Below are positions 48,912 through 59,439 of a stretch of DNA of 64,000 nucleotides, in pieces. The DNA comes from Isoetes taiwanensis (Eukaryota; Streptophyta; Lycopodiopsida; Isoetales; Isoetaceae): contig JAJEKV010000033.1 in assembly GCA_021234155.1 (NCBI GenBank), positions 3,577,454 to 3,641,453 on the forward strand. The letters run 5' to 3'. The notes beneath the pieces are model-generated. The model searched no databases, was not told the origin of the DNA, and saw only the letters and a list, made by a program, of their open reading frames with translations. Position 1 is the first letter of the stretch. Each line of letters starts with the position of its first letter. Made by a program: the position numbers and the translations under genes.

Positions 48912-49242
48912 ATGAAGAGATCAGCTACTTTAAGAGCCGAGGTGTCCTCCAAGAGGCTTCTATTACGGCCGGAAGAGGTGTTCCCTCCAGCTCCCCTCCT
49001 CTGCCCACGGTTCTTGCTCGAATGCCTCGATTCCTCTCGATTCCTCCGATTCCTTTGACGAGGAATCGAGAATGAGGAATCGAGGAAATTTGAGCGAGTT
49101 CATCACGTGTTCTTGAAGGTCCGGATAGGAGATTCTTCGAAAAATGAGTATTCACCGACGGAGAAGAAGTCAAGATGATGAAGAAGATGAAGAAGTTGAA
49201 GACGAATCTGCCGACTTCGAGGAGCTCATGGCTAGTTCATGG
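48912..49242 (+). CDS. Small acidic-tailed ORF between direct repeats, frame-shifted
   Basis: An ATG at 48912 opens MKRSATLRAEVSSKRLLLRP. Later frames read KFERVHHVFLKVRIGDSSKN and an acidic run DDEEDEEVEDESADFEELMA at about 49176-49235, followed by GGTACA, a possible donor. Three frames must be joined. It is the only coding-looking sequence between the two 0.6 kb direct repeats, so it may be the cargo or protein of that element. Not recognised. Confidence 0.35.
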
Positions 49243-49797
49243 TACATGCATGTTTTCTTTCTTTTCTTAAGCATTCAACTAACGGTTATTTCTTATTTTT
49301 TTTTGCGATGATGAAGCGGATGAATGAAATTTGTTAGGGCAGAGCACCTCTTATTTTTTTTTTCCTTGTTCTTAGCTCGAGCTTGCCTCCAAATCTTACC
49401 ATATATTTGACCTAAGCCTCCCGCTTTTTTGTTGTGAATAGTTGAAGCCTCCGGCATTTAAATTTACAAAATGATGTAAAGCCATAATGGCCATAAAAAT
49501 TTTTGAATGTAAAAAGTTTTGCTTCTAATTCCATTTGAATACCTAACTTTTTTTTTGTACATGTTACCACTCTTAAGTACATAAGTCATCATCCCTTTCA
49601 AAGAGCATATTATTTTTCAAGGATCACACCAAGCTTAATAGTACATATGCAACAAAAATGGAACACACTAAATTCGCATCGTGTGATCCACTTTCTTATT
49701 TGTTGTCAAATTAAAACTAAACACAAGTCCCTCACAATAGTCTCCCATTTGCATATAAAATATCTATCATTCCAAGTTATATTATGTTTTATGAACT

Positions 49798-50396
49798 AAA
49801 ATGGCCTCCTATCAGCCATTCCATCGCCATATTTCCGCCTCTTTTTCCGGGCCGATTTGCTTGGAATATTCTCCTAATAAGGGGAATCGCATATCTATGG
49901 CGCCATATGTATTTAATTCTCTTGTTGTCGACATTGATTGACGCAACACGCGGCGCTTCTAAAAGCCACTTGCATTATAGCATACCGGCAACTCATGACG
50001 GTGTCTCTTGGTTTGTCGATACCAATCATGCGCATCACCGATTCTTGTCTTGCCCTATTTTCATTTAGAGTCCATTCCCGCCTTCTACATTTCAAAATTT
50101 GAATGTAGGTTGAAGCTTTGTATTAGACTTTTCGTTTAGGCGCCATGATTGCGCCTTAAAAGTTCGTAACCGGATCTTTACTTCATCCCAATACAAGCTT
50201 CCCGCCCCTACAATTCGAATTTTGAATTTGCTTTTGTATAAAAGCATGGATTGTAGGAGAATGGACTTTTCCATATGCACGCTTGGTAAATTTCAAAAAC
50301 GAGGTTAGTACCTGACCGAGTCTCAAACGGTTAATTGTGTCAAGGCATACAAATTGTACACATTCATTTCACACGGCGATCCACGCGTATGGAAGC
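49798..50396 (+). repeat. Direct repeat D2, about 0.6 kb
   Basis: Second copy of 47858-48433. A further shared word (GTTGTCAAATTAAA, then TAAACACAAGT) follows copy D1 at 48440 and precedes copy D2 at 49702, so the duplication structure is more complex than two simple LTRs. Confidence 0.88.
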
Positions 50397-50499
50397 TCCA
50401 AATGATGTGTGGATAAGGATCCAACTCGACTCGTGAATATGCTCCAGCCTTTCAATCGCAAAAAAAAGAGGTCTAAAAATAAGAACTTAGACCTCGACA

Positions 50500-53030
50500 T
50501 GTTGCGCCTTGCGTGCTCAAAAAGTATCGACATCCGGGCGGATGGCGCTTTATATCCATTGATCCGTTGAGTGGCAAGAAACCGCCATTTCGACGCTTTC
50601 AAGTTTAGTCCGATTTTGTGGTGACGGTAACTCGGCCTCTTGGGATATTGTGAGAGATTGAGAGGATGAAGGCATTCTAATCGAATACGCCTTCCTTGAG
50701 ATGAGCCGCCCATTGTCACAAGAGAATTATAACTTAAACCAAAGAGCTTTTTTTCTCTCGCCTTCATTACTCCAATCGTGATGAAGGAAAGGAATGACGG
50801 CTTGGGGAGGGAAACTTTTTGAGATAATGGGGAGAAGTCCAAATTGGTGATAGGGCAGCCGCAAGAAAAGATCCAAGAGCTCGAAAGAGCAAACTTTGGG
50901 CTTCAAATGTAGGTTAAAGAATTTGAAGAAAACACCCCTTGGCTTGGCGAAAAGGAAGAAGCATTATCGAATCGATAGAGGAACCGAAGTTTGGATCAGG
51001 TGCATTCGTGACGCAGGTCACGCCACAAGGTCCGCTTTACAACACTAGCAAAGGCCGCTTAAGATCCGGGGAAACTAGAAGCAATCTTGGTTACGTAGTG
51101 AAGAACCTAGCGGCAAACAGGGAGATAGTGGACATGATTTGTCACCCCTACAACTCTCCTCTCAAGAAGATGGTATTGGAAATGGTACTAGGGGAGATCT
51201 ACAAGAAGTTAGAAGCCATGTATGTACAGATCGCTTTGTGATGATGTAGGCATCGTGAGGCTTGGTTACCGTTTCTATTCAAGCCATTCCACGGCTGAAA
51301 AGAATGGGCACAAAAAGTATTCGGCCCACGCCCACAAATTGTCGAGAATACAAGGGTTACTAGGACAAAGATGGTGTATGCCATATTAGAGAGATGCACC
51401 ACGCTGAATGTGCCGGTCCCCGCCATAGCCATAAAAAGATAAGAATGGCAAGGATTGTTGTGATATAGTTGGAATGAATGAACGCAATAATCTTTGGGTT
51501 GACCTGGTTACTCTTTTACAATTCCTTTGTCAAATATTATGACTTAACAGCTGCGTAAACTAATGGTGAGATTGAAGTTTGCATAAAATTGGATGAAATG
51601 GAACCCACCAAGTTTGAGAAGTATGAGAGGGTATCCGTTGTCATCATGAATAGAGCAATTGAGAATGCAATTGCACATGCTAAATCAAAGAGCAACAAGA
51701 ATAACAAAAAAAAAGATGTAGAGGTGACTCGACGAGGAGAAGAAGCGCATGAAAAATGGTTCTCATGTCAATCAAGATGACACCGGGTGGTTAGGTCTCT
51801 TTAAAGTTCGAAAGAAACCCACAAGGTTTTGAAATGGGTGTTCAATCAAACCGACATCCCGAAGTCTAATATCTAGATTCGAGGGAGGGGAAAATTGCAA
51901 GTAGATCACTATGGATCTTACAAAGTAATTTTTCACTTGGCGCCCGATTTAAAAACCGAGAAAGCAATGTACAACATAAGTGGAGGAGGACAAGGAACAT
52001 GCAAAAGTTGTCCAGACATCGCAATCATGCAAGGAAGTCAAGTACCGGGAAGATCAAGCTTCAACCTTGTCCCTTAACCAAGCAAATGCTCCTAATAGAG
52101 GAGAAGAAGATCCCAAGTTCCATGGCATTTTCCCCATTCCATTAGAGAGGGTTCATATCTCCAGACTTTGCAATTGCTTTGTGAGAATCATCGACAAGAT
52201 GATATTTTTGAGTCAGCAGATTCGTGGTGGAACATTTCGCACAAGAAGAGAAGAGAGGAAGGAATTCGAGAGTTGAACATGTTCTATCGTAAGGTGTTTG
52301 CATGGTGGCAATGTAAGATTAGAGCTCGATGAGAAACGGGCGTGAAGAACAAGTGTGCCTCGTAAGGTGTCAATTGAGGGATGAAAGCTCGACGCCTCAT
52401 AAAGAATCATAGAGAGGCTCGAACGGAAACCGATGGGAGAAAAGGTCTATGAATTTGAAAATTGCTGGTTGATGCGAGCGTGACCGCATCGATGGCGCTC
52501 GCTCGCATTGAGGAAAAAAAAGCATGGGATGCATTGTCCGGAATTGTTCCCATACATTCGTGAGAATGGACCTCACAAAGAGAAGATGCGTAAATGTTCG
52601 CGGCAAGCTTAATAACAAATTTATTAAAGCTTTCATAGACGATGGGGAGAGAGTGAAGTCACGACTACTTGCACATCTTTTGGGCTCATGCACCTTGGTT
52701 TTTAGGAAGTATGGAAGCCTAGCAAAGGTGGAGTGCACAAGGCATGGAGAAGTCGATAAACAAGCTAAAATAGCCTTTCATCGTAACACTCAAAGAGGGG
52801 TGGAAATGTGGGAACCAACCCCTAAGACGATGACGAGTGGTTTTATAGAAGGGCGATGGCTAAATACGACAAGAAGGTCGCTTTAAGGAGCAACCCGTAA
52901 GTCGTAAAACACCATTGGCATAATGTCAAGAGAAAACGGAAAGTTGCTTGGCAAAATTTAGGCCCCACTAGCATCGCAAAAAGGAGATCTAAGAGACAAA
53001 GAATCGGTAAAGTATACTTGTAATGTGTAG
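50500..53030 (+). pseudogene. Broken plus-strand reading frame of unknown function
   Basis: Protein-like pieces follow one another on the plus strand: YRHPGGWRFISIDPLSGKKP (50525), QEKIQELERANFGLQ (50868), EFEENTPWLGEKEEALSN (50918), FVTQVTPQGPLYNTSKGRLR and NLAANREIVDMICHPYNSPL (51008-51240), MEPTKFEKYERVSVVIMNRA plus a lysine-rich run (51589-51780), VHISRLCNCFVRIIDKMI (52150) and AMAKYDKKVALRSNP with RKRKVAWQNLGP (52855-52965). It is coiled-coil or basic and interrupted by many indels. It could be gag-like sequence of an unrecognised retroelement or a decayed gene. The 157-codon minus-strand frame at 50369-50842 overlaps it and looks like its shadow. Confidence 0.35.
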
Positions 53031-53034
53031 CATG

Positions 53035-53106
53035 TTCACACGACGCCAAGTACTTGCCTCCAACCTTGTTTTGCAATAACCAGAAGCTTCGCTGGCCGTA
53101 GTGATC
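53035..53106 (-). repeat. Boundary element copy 1
   Basis: Minus strand: GATCACTACGGCCAGCGAAG, variable centre, then TTGGCGTCGTGTGA. It lies immediately downstream of the minus-strand gene A region. Confidence 0.8.
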
Positions 53107-53159
53107 TTATTTAGATCATACCTACACAATAAAGGAGTTCGCTATTGCTTGCATTTATG

Positions 53160-53700
53160 TGGCTTCGCCCGTGAAGCTTTTACAAGATAATAATAAAAAG
53201 GGTTACTTTTTGATTAAAGTTGTGAAAGATGTTACATTGAAAACAAAATACAACGACTCATTGTTGCTCCAAAGGCGAAGCTCTTCTTCATTATCTTCAT
53301 CATCATCATCAGCCCGGCCCTTCGCTTTTCATCTCTTCCCCTCAAGCTTGTAGCAATCACCCTATCCAAACGCTCCTCCAATCTGGTCCACCATCTCTTT
53401 GTACATGTCCCGCCTCCCGTCCCAATAGCACAACGTGTTCTTCTCGCTCAATTAGCATCCTCGTTGCCGGCCATAACCACCTCGCAGCTTGTTAGGGCAT
53501 GTCATCCCCGTCCAGCCTTCTATTCAACCGCCGATTTGCCTCTCCTCCGCTACGAAGCATGAGAAGGTTGAATTCATTCTTTCTTCTTTCTCACGAATTG
53601 TAACGGCGTTTTCCTTTAGAAGATCATCTTGCTCCTTCAACCTCTTCATTAGAACACCCAACACTATGTCGAAGGGAGTTCTATCCTCTTGCGCTTCCAT
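53160..53700 (-). CDS. Cluster gene A: small minus-strand gene with PxDI motif and acidic tail
   Basis: The likely start is the ATG at 53698-53700: MEAQEDRTPFDIVLGVLMKR then LKEQDDLLKENAVTIREKEE. The same frame is open upstream to 53775, giving a hydrophobic run LLTSIILASLPFVIYGLHIL; the start at 53700 is preferred because it places a TATA-like TATAAATT (53815-53822) at the leader length seen in genes B-D. The frame breaks near 53525 and resumes as LIERE...VVLWDGRRDMYKEMV and, near 53270-53310, DDDDEDNEEELRLW. The product is helical and charged. The segment P-x-D-I-x-L-x-V-L-M-K-R-x-K-E recurs in genes B-D. Function unknown. Confidence 0.5.
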
Positions 53701-53814
53701 TATCGGGCGGTTGAGGATGTGGAGGCCATAGATGACAAATGGGAGGGACGCTAAGATTATAGAAGTGAGGAGCAAAGACTCTAACCGGGCGGAAGGAGCA
53801 CATGCAAGGACCTC

Positions 53815-53822
53815 AATTTATA
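53815..53822 (-). promoter_or_regulatory. TATA-like box of gene A
   Basis: Minus strand TATAAATT, about 115 bp upstream of the chosen ATG. Confidence 0.45.
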
Positions 53823-53963
53823 CATATTAGCGCTTTGAACATATTAAACACACTCTTTGCCGCCGCGACGTGTCGAGGGGGATTCTCGCTCTGTTGTCCG
53901 CTAGAACACATTAATGGTACCGCCCCACCGAACACATTAATAACTATTCTAACTACATCAGAT

Positions 53964-54029
53964 ATCACACCACGCTGAATCAAGATTAACGAAGCTTTAA
54001 AACCCTATGAAGGGTTTCGCCAGGTGATC
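53964..54029 (-). repeat. Boundary element copy 2
   Basis: Minus strand: GATCACCTGGCGAAACCC ... AGCGTGGTGTGAT. The centre contains a perfect hairpin AAACCCT/AGGGTTT (54000-54017). It sits directly downstream of gene B (54037). Confidence 0.75.
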
Positions 54030-54036
54030 CGCCTTG

Positions 54037-54594
54037 TCATTCTCTACCACCACTGATATTGAAAATTAAAAAATAGGAAACGTAATATTCTGCATATTTG
54101 TCAAAAACTTTTCCCATTGAAAAATAAAACCAATTACAAACATTAAAAAAAACGGCCCCTCTAGAGAGAGCCCGATGCCTATGATCGCCGGGCAGCTCTT
54201 CCCCGAGGGCGTTGATAATTTTTTCTCGCCTCCTCCAACATGATTGCCCCGCCTCGCAAACCACGCTTCATATTCCGCAACCTTATCTTCCCCGCCATCG
54301 AAGTTGGGCTCGGCAGCCTCTCCCGCCTCGATTGGCGGCCCTAAGCCCTCTTTGAGGTTATATCTCGTGTATGCCGCACTGTTGGCCTAAGGTACCGATT
54401 GTCGCAAGACTAAAATCACCTCCCTCCTCAGAAGGCGGCCTTTTCCTCCACCGCAACCAAATTTTGGCGACGCCTTCATCATTCTTTTTTTTAGAAGGCG
54501 GATCCGCTCCTCCGCCCAAATCATGAATGTTCTCAATTTCCTTGACCAAAACTTGAGACAAGATCTCGCAGGGATGGAACCGAGCCGAGGCCAT
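54037..54594 (-). CDS. Cluster gene B: small minus-strand gene, PxEI motif, frame-shifted
   Basis: ATG at 54592-54594 opens MASARFHPCEILSQVLVKEI then ENIHDLGGGADPPSKKKNDE, 78 codons to a stop at 54358. The reading continues in another frame to 54037 (CWRRREKIINALGEELPGDH, AVFFNVCNWFYFSMGKVF). The PCEILSQVLVKEIENIHD segment aligns with PFDIVLGVLMKRLKEQDD of gene A and PVDITLAVVMKRFKEIHDEN of gene D. It ends seven bases before boundary copy 2. Function unknown. Confidence 0.5.
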
Positions 54595-54682
54595 TGAAAG
54601 TGATGGGAGAACAGAGTGATGGTCGAGGGCGATGTGGTAGAAACGTAAGATGGCGGATAGGAGAAGACAAAGGCCTCCCACG

Positions 54683-54691
54683 CTTTATATA
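54683..54691 (-). promoter_or_regulatory. TATA box of gene B
   Basis: Minus strand TATATAAAG, about 90 bp upstream of the gene B ATG. Confidence 0.6.
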
Positions 54692-55065
54692 GAAACTAGA
54701 GATACGCTGGAATCTACGGCTAGCGAAAACCGATAAAGTTGTGTAATAATCCCACGAGGCTTAAATTATAGCATGCAATTAGGGCAACGGTAGCCTATGT
54801 TCGCATCATGGGATCCGCCATATCCCAGCCGCATCAGTATGCAGGCGCATAAAAAGACAAGGTTATTGTGGCAAATAAGATGCCACGCCCTTGGCATGAC
54901 GTTGTCATCCACAAGCCACGTGATGTGAATAGACGCTGTCATCCACATGCAAATTCGCGATTTACCCGCAAGTTATATCACATAATCTAGCTAGATATTT
55001 GTGTTACATACACTTTTCCATTAATAAATTATGAATTTATACATACAACGAGGTGTATCGCTAGA

Positions 55066-55132
55066 TTATACGACGCCAAATCCATTGATTGCTACCTAAT
55101 TGCAAGAATGGCATTTCGCTACCGTGGTGATC
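55066..55132 (-). repeat. Boundary element copy 3
   Basis: Minus strand: GATCACCACGGTAGCGAAATG, variable centre with TTGCAATTAGGTAGCAAT, then TTTGGCGTCGTATAA. Nearly identical to copy 4, so it belongs to the duplicated C/D units. Confidence 0.85.
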
Positions 55133-55209
55133 TTTTAATAAAACAAAACAAGAGAACGATAGAAGCAAGAAATAGAGCAAATTTTTCTTTGAAACAAAAA
55201 ATATATATA

Positions 55210-55574
55210 CAATGGCTACGGATCTTCATGATCCTCAGAAGTCGGAGCCGTAAAGCCGCTTCTCTCATCCTCCGCGCAGCAAGCTTCTTCTCCATATCTT
55301 CTAGCTACCGCGAATGTTGTGTGCGCTTAAATCGCCGACCCTACGGGCTATTGGCCTCTCTGGCACCTGGTTAATGTTGTCATGAGCTCAAGGTCTCGGG
55401 CCATGCAAAGAAATTTCTAGTGAATTTAATTCGCCCACCGGCCCATCTTCTTGGGCGACGAGACGGCTGTTGGCCGTGGAACCTCCTTGAATCTCTTTCA
55501 TCACCACAAAGAAGGGTGATGTCCGCGGCAGCTGGGCGCTGAAGATGCTATCGGAGGAGGGATGAAGATGCCAT
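55210..55574 (-). pseudogene. Cluster gene C: degraded duplicate of gene D
   Basis: ATG at 55572-55574 (MASSSLLR) soon hits a stop. After a frame change it reads LPADITLL and a segment parallel to gene D. The sequence from 55210 to 55700 matches 56100-56575 of gene D at many places (TTGAATCTC.TTCATCACCAC, GGGTGATGTCC, CCATATCTTCTA), so genes C and D are a tandem duplication of a unit about 860 bp long. More broken than D. Confidence 0.55.
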
Positions 55575-55669
55575 CTGAGGAGAAGGCTAAGGCGAAGGCT
55601 AAGGGGGAGAAGATGAGCGTAAGAAGGCTAAGGCTAAGAGGATCGGAGGTCGAAGGCAAGATAGAAAGT

Positions 55670-55682
55670 CTTCTATTTATAA
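55670..55682 (-). promoter_or_regulatory. TATA box of gene C
   Basis: Minus strand TTATAAATAGAAG, about 96 bp upstream of the ATG and identical to the gene D box. A boundary element ends about 22 bp further upstream. Confidence 0.65.
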
Positions 55683-55703
55683 CAGGATTTCAGAGTAGCT
55701 TGA

Positions 55704-55764
55704 GTCACACGACGCCGGGATGCCGTGGGTCGAAAATCGAATCGCTTTCTCGGCCGTGGTGAGG
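55704..55764 (-). repeat. Boundary element copy 4
   Basis: Minus strand: CTCACCACGGCCGAGAAAG, centre, then CCGGCGTCGTGTGACT. It lies just upstream of the gene C TATA box. Confidence 0.75.
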
Positions 55765-55925
55765 AAAAAGGACCGCATTTTTCTAACGCCTTTTCTTCCG
55801 TAGAAAGCTCGTGGTGATAATTTTATTGATAATTTCGGGATACAATCTATACATAAGTAATTTTACCGATACATAACTAAAGATAGAACTTCTCATTGAA
55901 GCAAAAATAGAATCCAGATAGATAA

Positions 55926-55993
55926 TTAACACGACGCCAAATCCATTGATTGCTACCTAATTGCAAGCAAGGCATTTCGCTGGCCGCGGTGAT
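55926..55993 (-). repeat. Boundary element copy 5
   Basis: Minus strand: ATCACCGCGGCCAGCGAAATG, then TTTGGCGTCGTGTT. It lies about 120 bp downstream of the gene D stop and nearly matches copy 3 including the centre. Confidence 0.85.
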
Positions 55994-56112
55994 ATTTTAA
56001 TAAAACGTAACATACATTGGAACAACAGATAGATAGAAGCAAAAAATAGAGAAAACTTTTCTTTGAAGCAAAAAATAGATAGATACAACGGCTTAGGGAT
56101 CTTCATGATCCT

Positions 56113-56475
56113 CTAGCTGATTTTCATGTCCCGCACCGGAAGTAAGGTCGCTTCATCCTCCGCAGCTGAGCTTTTCTCCATATCTTCTAAGGCCTCAAAA
56201 ATCATGTGAGCAGCTTCAACCGCTTCGCCCTCGCTGCTCGCCGCCTTCTGGTACATGGCTAATGTTTCCACGAAGCTCAACGCCTCGCCAGCCAGCAGCC
56301 CCCGTGGAAGGTTAACTGTCGACCGCCATTGTTCTCGGGCGACGACGACGGTTGTTTTCATCATGGATCTCCTTGAATCTCTTCATCACCACCGCAAGGG
56401 TGATGTCCACGGGCAGCTCCGGGGCCGGGAGTGCTATCTTGGCGGGTCGCTGCTAGAGGAAGATGATGATGCCAT
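56113..56475 (-). CDS. Cluster gene D: small minus-strand gene, PxDI motif, one frame change
   Basis: The ATG at 56473-56475 opens a serine-rich start (MASSSSSSSDPP). After a frame change it reads LPVDITLAVVMKRFKEIHDE. After another, the open frame from 56364 runs 83 codons (LLAGEALSFVETLAMYQKAA, AAHMIFEALEDMEKSSAAED) to a TAG at 56113. The predicted helices are rich in Ala and Glu. The promoter and leader match gene C. This is the best-preserved member of the A-D set. Function unknown. Confidence 0.55.
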
Positions 56476-56559
56476 CGGAGCAGAAGGTGGAAGGCGGAAG
56501 CCGGAAGTAGAAGATGAGCGTAAGGCGGAAGGCGATCGGAGGTCAAAGGGGACATCGGT

Positions 56560-56572
56560 CTTCTATTTATAA
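56560..56572 (-). promoter_or_regulatory. TATA box of gene D
   Basis: Minus strand TTATAAATAGAAG, about 85 bp upstream of the ATG. The words CGTGTGACTCATG lie directly upstream (56573-56585), like the boundary-element end beside gene C. Confidence 0.65.
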
Positions 56573-56644
56573 CATGAGTCACACGAAGCGGAATAAATAA
56601 ATTAATTGTCTTTTTCCAATAATATTTCATTTCTTCGAGATAGA

Positions 56645-56660
56645 TATCACACGACGCCAA
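56645..56660 (-). repeat. Boundary element half-copy 6
   Basis: Minus strand TTTTGGCGTCGTGTGAT only. The opposite end (GATCACCACGG) is not found within 90 bp. Confidence 0.6.
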
Positions 56661-56824
56661 AACCTAGATATGACGTAAAAATCGACCGATGTATTTCAAG
56701 GATGTGAATAAATACAAATAAAATAATTTTTATTAGGAATTTCGGAAGGACAATCTGCATAAATAATTTTACCGATACAAGTTGGAAAACATATAACTTC
56801 CAATTTCTCAAGCTTCGTCCAATT

Positions 56825-58290
56825 TCATGCTCTTTCAATCCCCCTCACAAGACCGATCCAACAAGGCAATGACTTCCATGTTATCGACCCCCGCCTTCCA
56901 ACCTTGGGTGAGTCAAGCCGCCAGCCTAAAAAATTTAACATATTGCTCGCCCCAAGCAGACCGCTTGGTCGCCAAAATATTGTAACACAACATCCCGCCG
57001 AATTGCTATCACCCTTTCGTTTGATGCCAATTGGGAATGGTTCCCAACATGCATAATGCACGGAGGTAATAGACAAACTCGCACCCTTTGACTGAAAGTT
57101 CTCAATAAGACGATTATCTCCCCATTAACGAATCTTGAGAGATATATCTTAACAATGTAGAGTCCTTCAATCTTTCCCCGCCCCCCGCGGCATGTCGGCA
57201 AGAAAAATCATCTACTTCCCACAAATAAGAACCCTCAAGATTATCTTCTTCACATTTATCCTCATCTACTGTGCTTATGCCGCCACATTGATCAAGGGGC
57301 TCCGCCAAACCCAGATCCCGTTGGCAGCCTTTGCACGAGACGCTGGAATTCTTCTTCCGCTGGTAGATTCGGCCATCTTGAGCAAATCGAGACTCCAGCC
57401 TCTCATATGCTTCTTTAAGCTTTATAGCATTGCCTGTATAATTAGATACTTCAAAACATCTCTTTGTCCAAATCCTCTTCAAAAATCTAGGCCTAAGTTT
57501 ACCCATTCGCCAAGGTACCGATAAGCTCGCCTTCCCCTAGCACACATTCGTAACAAAGACTGGTTCCTCAAGATATCACTTAGCAATAAGTATTCTTTGC
57601 CTTCCACTAAAATTGGCGCTATGTCGACAACTTCTTTTCATCCTCATCCCCATCCTCATCACCTTCTTCGTAATCATCTCCTCCTCCTGTTCACCCAAGG
57701 CCAAGGCCGGGCTAAAACTCCTACATTCTTGCTCTTCTTCTTGTAGATCTATCTCCATTTCTACGCCATAGTCAAAGATCATCACACATAACCTGACCCC
57801 TTGGCTTAAAGATTTCATTGTTTCCAAGTATATTTTCGGTTTGGCCGAAAGCGTAATGCAATAACTAGCAAATGCAAACGGCAAAGAGAAATAAGATACC
57901 TTCTTAAGCACAAGGACGCAGCCAGAGGAGCCCGCTATGCGCAAAGATTCTTGAAAACATCTTCCCCGCTTGCAAATGGGAAGCCGCCTCCTCTAGAGCT
58001 GGTTTTGGAATCCACGAGCCGTGGACATCCGCAAAGGACGGGCACCGAGACCAAGCGGTCCGGGTGAAAGCTAAAGCAACCTCGCCGATAGCATCCAAGC
58101 TCGCCATCGCTTGCCATGATGTCCAACTCCTTGCAATAGAACCGGATAAATCGCAATGGCTACGAACTTCCTCGTTGTCATGAGGGGCGGATGCATACCA
58201 TTCCGTGAACTTCACATAACAATCCATGGCGAAGCAAACGACGAAAAACAAGAAGATGTTTAGAGCCGTAAGGCGCACTTTTGAACTCAA
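56825..58290 (-). CDS. Cluster gene E: larger minus-strand gene with N-terminal membrane segment, frame-broken
   Basis: Begins MSSKVRLTALNIFLFFVVCF (58288 downwards), a signal-anchor-like start. Continues with CDLSGSIARSWTSWQAMASL and AFTRTAWSRCPSFADVHGSW to 57904, then in a new frame KVSYFSLPFAFASYCITLSA, YLETMKSLSQGVRLCVMIFD and an acidic run (57640-57690). Next come AIKLKEAYERLESRFAQDGR, CKGCQRDLGLAEPLDQCGGI and EDNLEGSYLWEVDDFSCRHA (57500-57114), ending at 56825. If one gene, it is about 490 residues with several frame changes; it could instead be two or three short genes. No family recognised. Confidence 0.42.
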
Positions 58291-58345
58291 GTAGCCGCTG
58301 TCGACATGAAAGGGGACACATACCGCTGGGGGAGATTTGTCCGCA

Positions 58346-58370
58346 TTTTAGGGTTAGGGTTAGGGTTAGG
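58346..58370 (-). promoter_or_regulatory. Telomere-like repeat next to boundary copy 7
   Basis: TTTTAGGGTTAGGG followed by two more TTAGGG units. On the minus strand it reads CCTAACCCTAACCC upstream of gene E. Telo-box promoter elements of this type are common in plants; a chromosome end is not indicated because ordinary sequence continues on both sides. Confidence 0.6.
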
Positions 58371-58443
58371 ATCACACGACGCCGAAGACTACTATGTGCA
58401 ACAAAAGCACAATGCTTGTCGCGCCGCGGTGATCCTCACGTAT
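58371..58443 (-). repeat. Boundary element copy 7
   Basis: Minus strand: GATCACCGCGGCGCGACAAGC, a centre with TGTGC/GCACA pairing, then TTCGGCGTCGTGTGAT. It abuts the telomere-like repeat. Confidence 0.85.
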
Positions 58444-58563
58444 AACATTAAAAAAAAATACAAAGTGCGGCTAGGCTTCTAAGAAAGAAATGGACTAAGA
58501 GATTAAGCTTATAAAGCCATTGCATTAAGAAATATTATACATATGAAAAAACACAAAGGCACT

Positions 58564-59412
58564 TCACGGCCTTTTTTCTGGGGGTCTTTTTCTTGTTGTA
58601 TTCAGCCATAAAATTTTGACCATAGTACTTTGATCCCTTATGCGTAAGACGAGGCGCATGTCCTTGGGCATGACACCACCCGCTTGGCATGTATTGTCGC
58701 AAGTTTCAGTCCTCGAATCGTACCGACACCAACCGCCTCGGCCATTTGAAGAGCATTTAAGGCGCTTGCTTGAATTCTCAGAATCGTATGATGTATCGCA
58801 CCACACTTTGCACCTCTCACGAGCCCTGCAAATGGGAGACGCTAATGACCATCTCGCTCTTTCCGATATTTTAATCTCGCAAGCGCTTTTAATACTGTGC
58901 TTCGCCTTCCGCTTCCGCACTACCCTCACCCACCCCAAAGATTTGAGCTTGTTCCGGGCCGACTCTTCCGCCGCCGCCACTCACCCCAAAGATTCCAGGG
59001 CCGCTCTCTACCACTCTTCCCGTCCATCTCTCACATTCCGGTCAGCCTTCCCCTTTCTCAAGCTAGCCTCCTCCTTTGATTTGAAGGTCCCGGCACCTCC
59101 ACGAGGAACAGGAGGAGCGTGAAGAGCAAGAAGAGGGCGGTTGCCCAATAATTAATCCGCATCATATTCCGCCACGGCCGGCTCTCACATTTTCATCCTC
59201 TCGCCTCCGAACCGAGTGCACCTCCCTACTTACTCCGAGTCCGCTTCTCCCGCTGGCCTTGTCATGGGGATTTCTTTTTCCGGTCTTCGTTAGGGCATGG
59301 TCGAGGAGGAGAATCTCTATCGAGACTTCAGAGTCGATGAAGAAGGCGACTAATGTAATCACCGGCCTTACACCACTGATGGATCCTTGCAGCTTTGCTT
59401 AGTTCTTGCCAT
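58564..59412 (-). CDS. Cluster gene F: minus-strand gene with membrane segment and Cys-rich tail, frame-broken
   Basis: The possible ATG at 59410-59412 (MARTKQSCKDPSVV) lies 20 bp from a TATAAAAG box. Then ITLVAFFIDSEVSIEILLLD, a hydrophobic run INYWATALFLLFTLLLFLVE (59150-59090), and a tail with regularly spaced cysteines in the frame 58980-58564 (CRARERCKVWCDTS, LKCSSNG, WCRYDS, CDNTCQAGG). Several frame changes. This could be a membrane protein with an extracellular cysteine-rich part. No family recognised, and the order of frames is uncertain. Confidence 0.4.
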
Positions 59413-59431
59413 GGCTTCTCAAATGATGGCG

Positions 59432-59439
59432 CTTTTATA
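59432..59439 (-). promoter_or_regulatory. TATA box of gene F
   Basis: Minus strand TATAAAAG. Confidence 0.5.

Noticed and set aside
50369-50842. 157-codon minus-strand ORF
   Set aside because: The plus strand over the same bases gives more protein-like, coiled-coil text that continues downstream, so this frame looks like a shadow.
58346-58370. Chromosome end or telomere
   Set aside because: Only a few units, with normal sequence on both sides.
59398-59412. MARTKQ start resembling histone H3
   Set aside because: Only six residues match; the following sequence is unrelated to H3.
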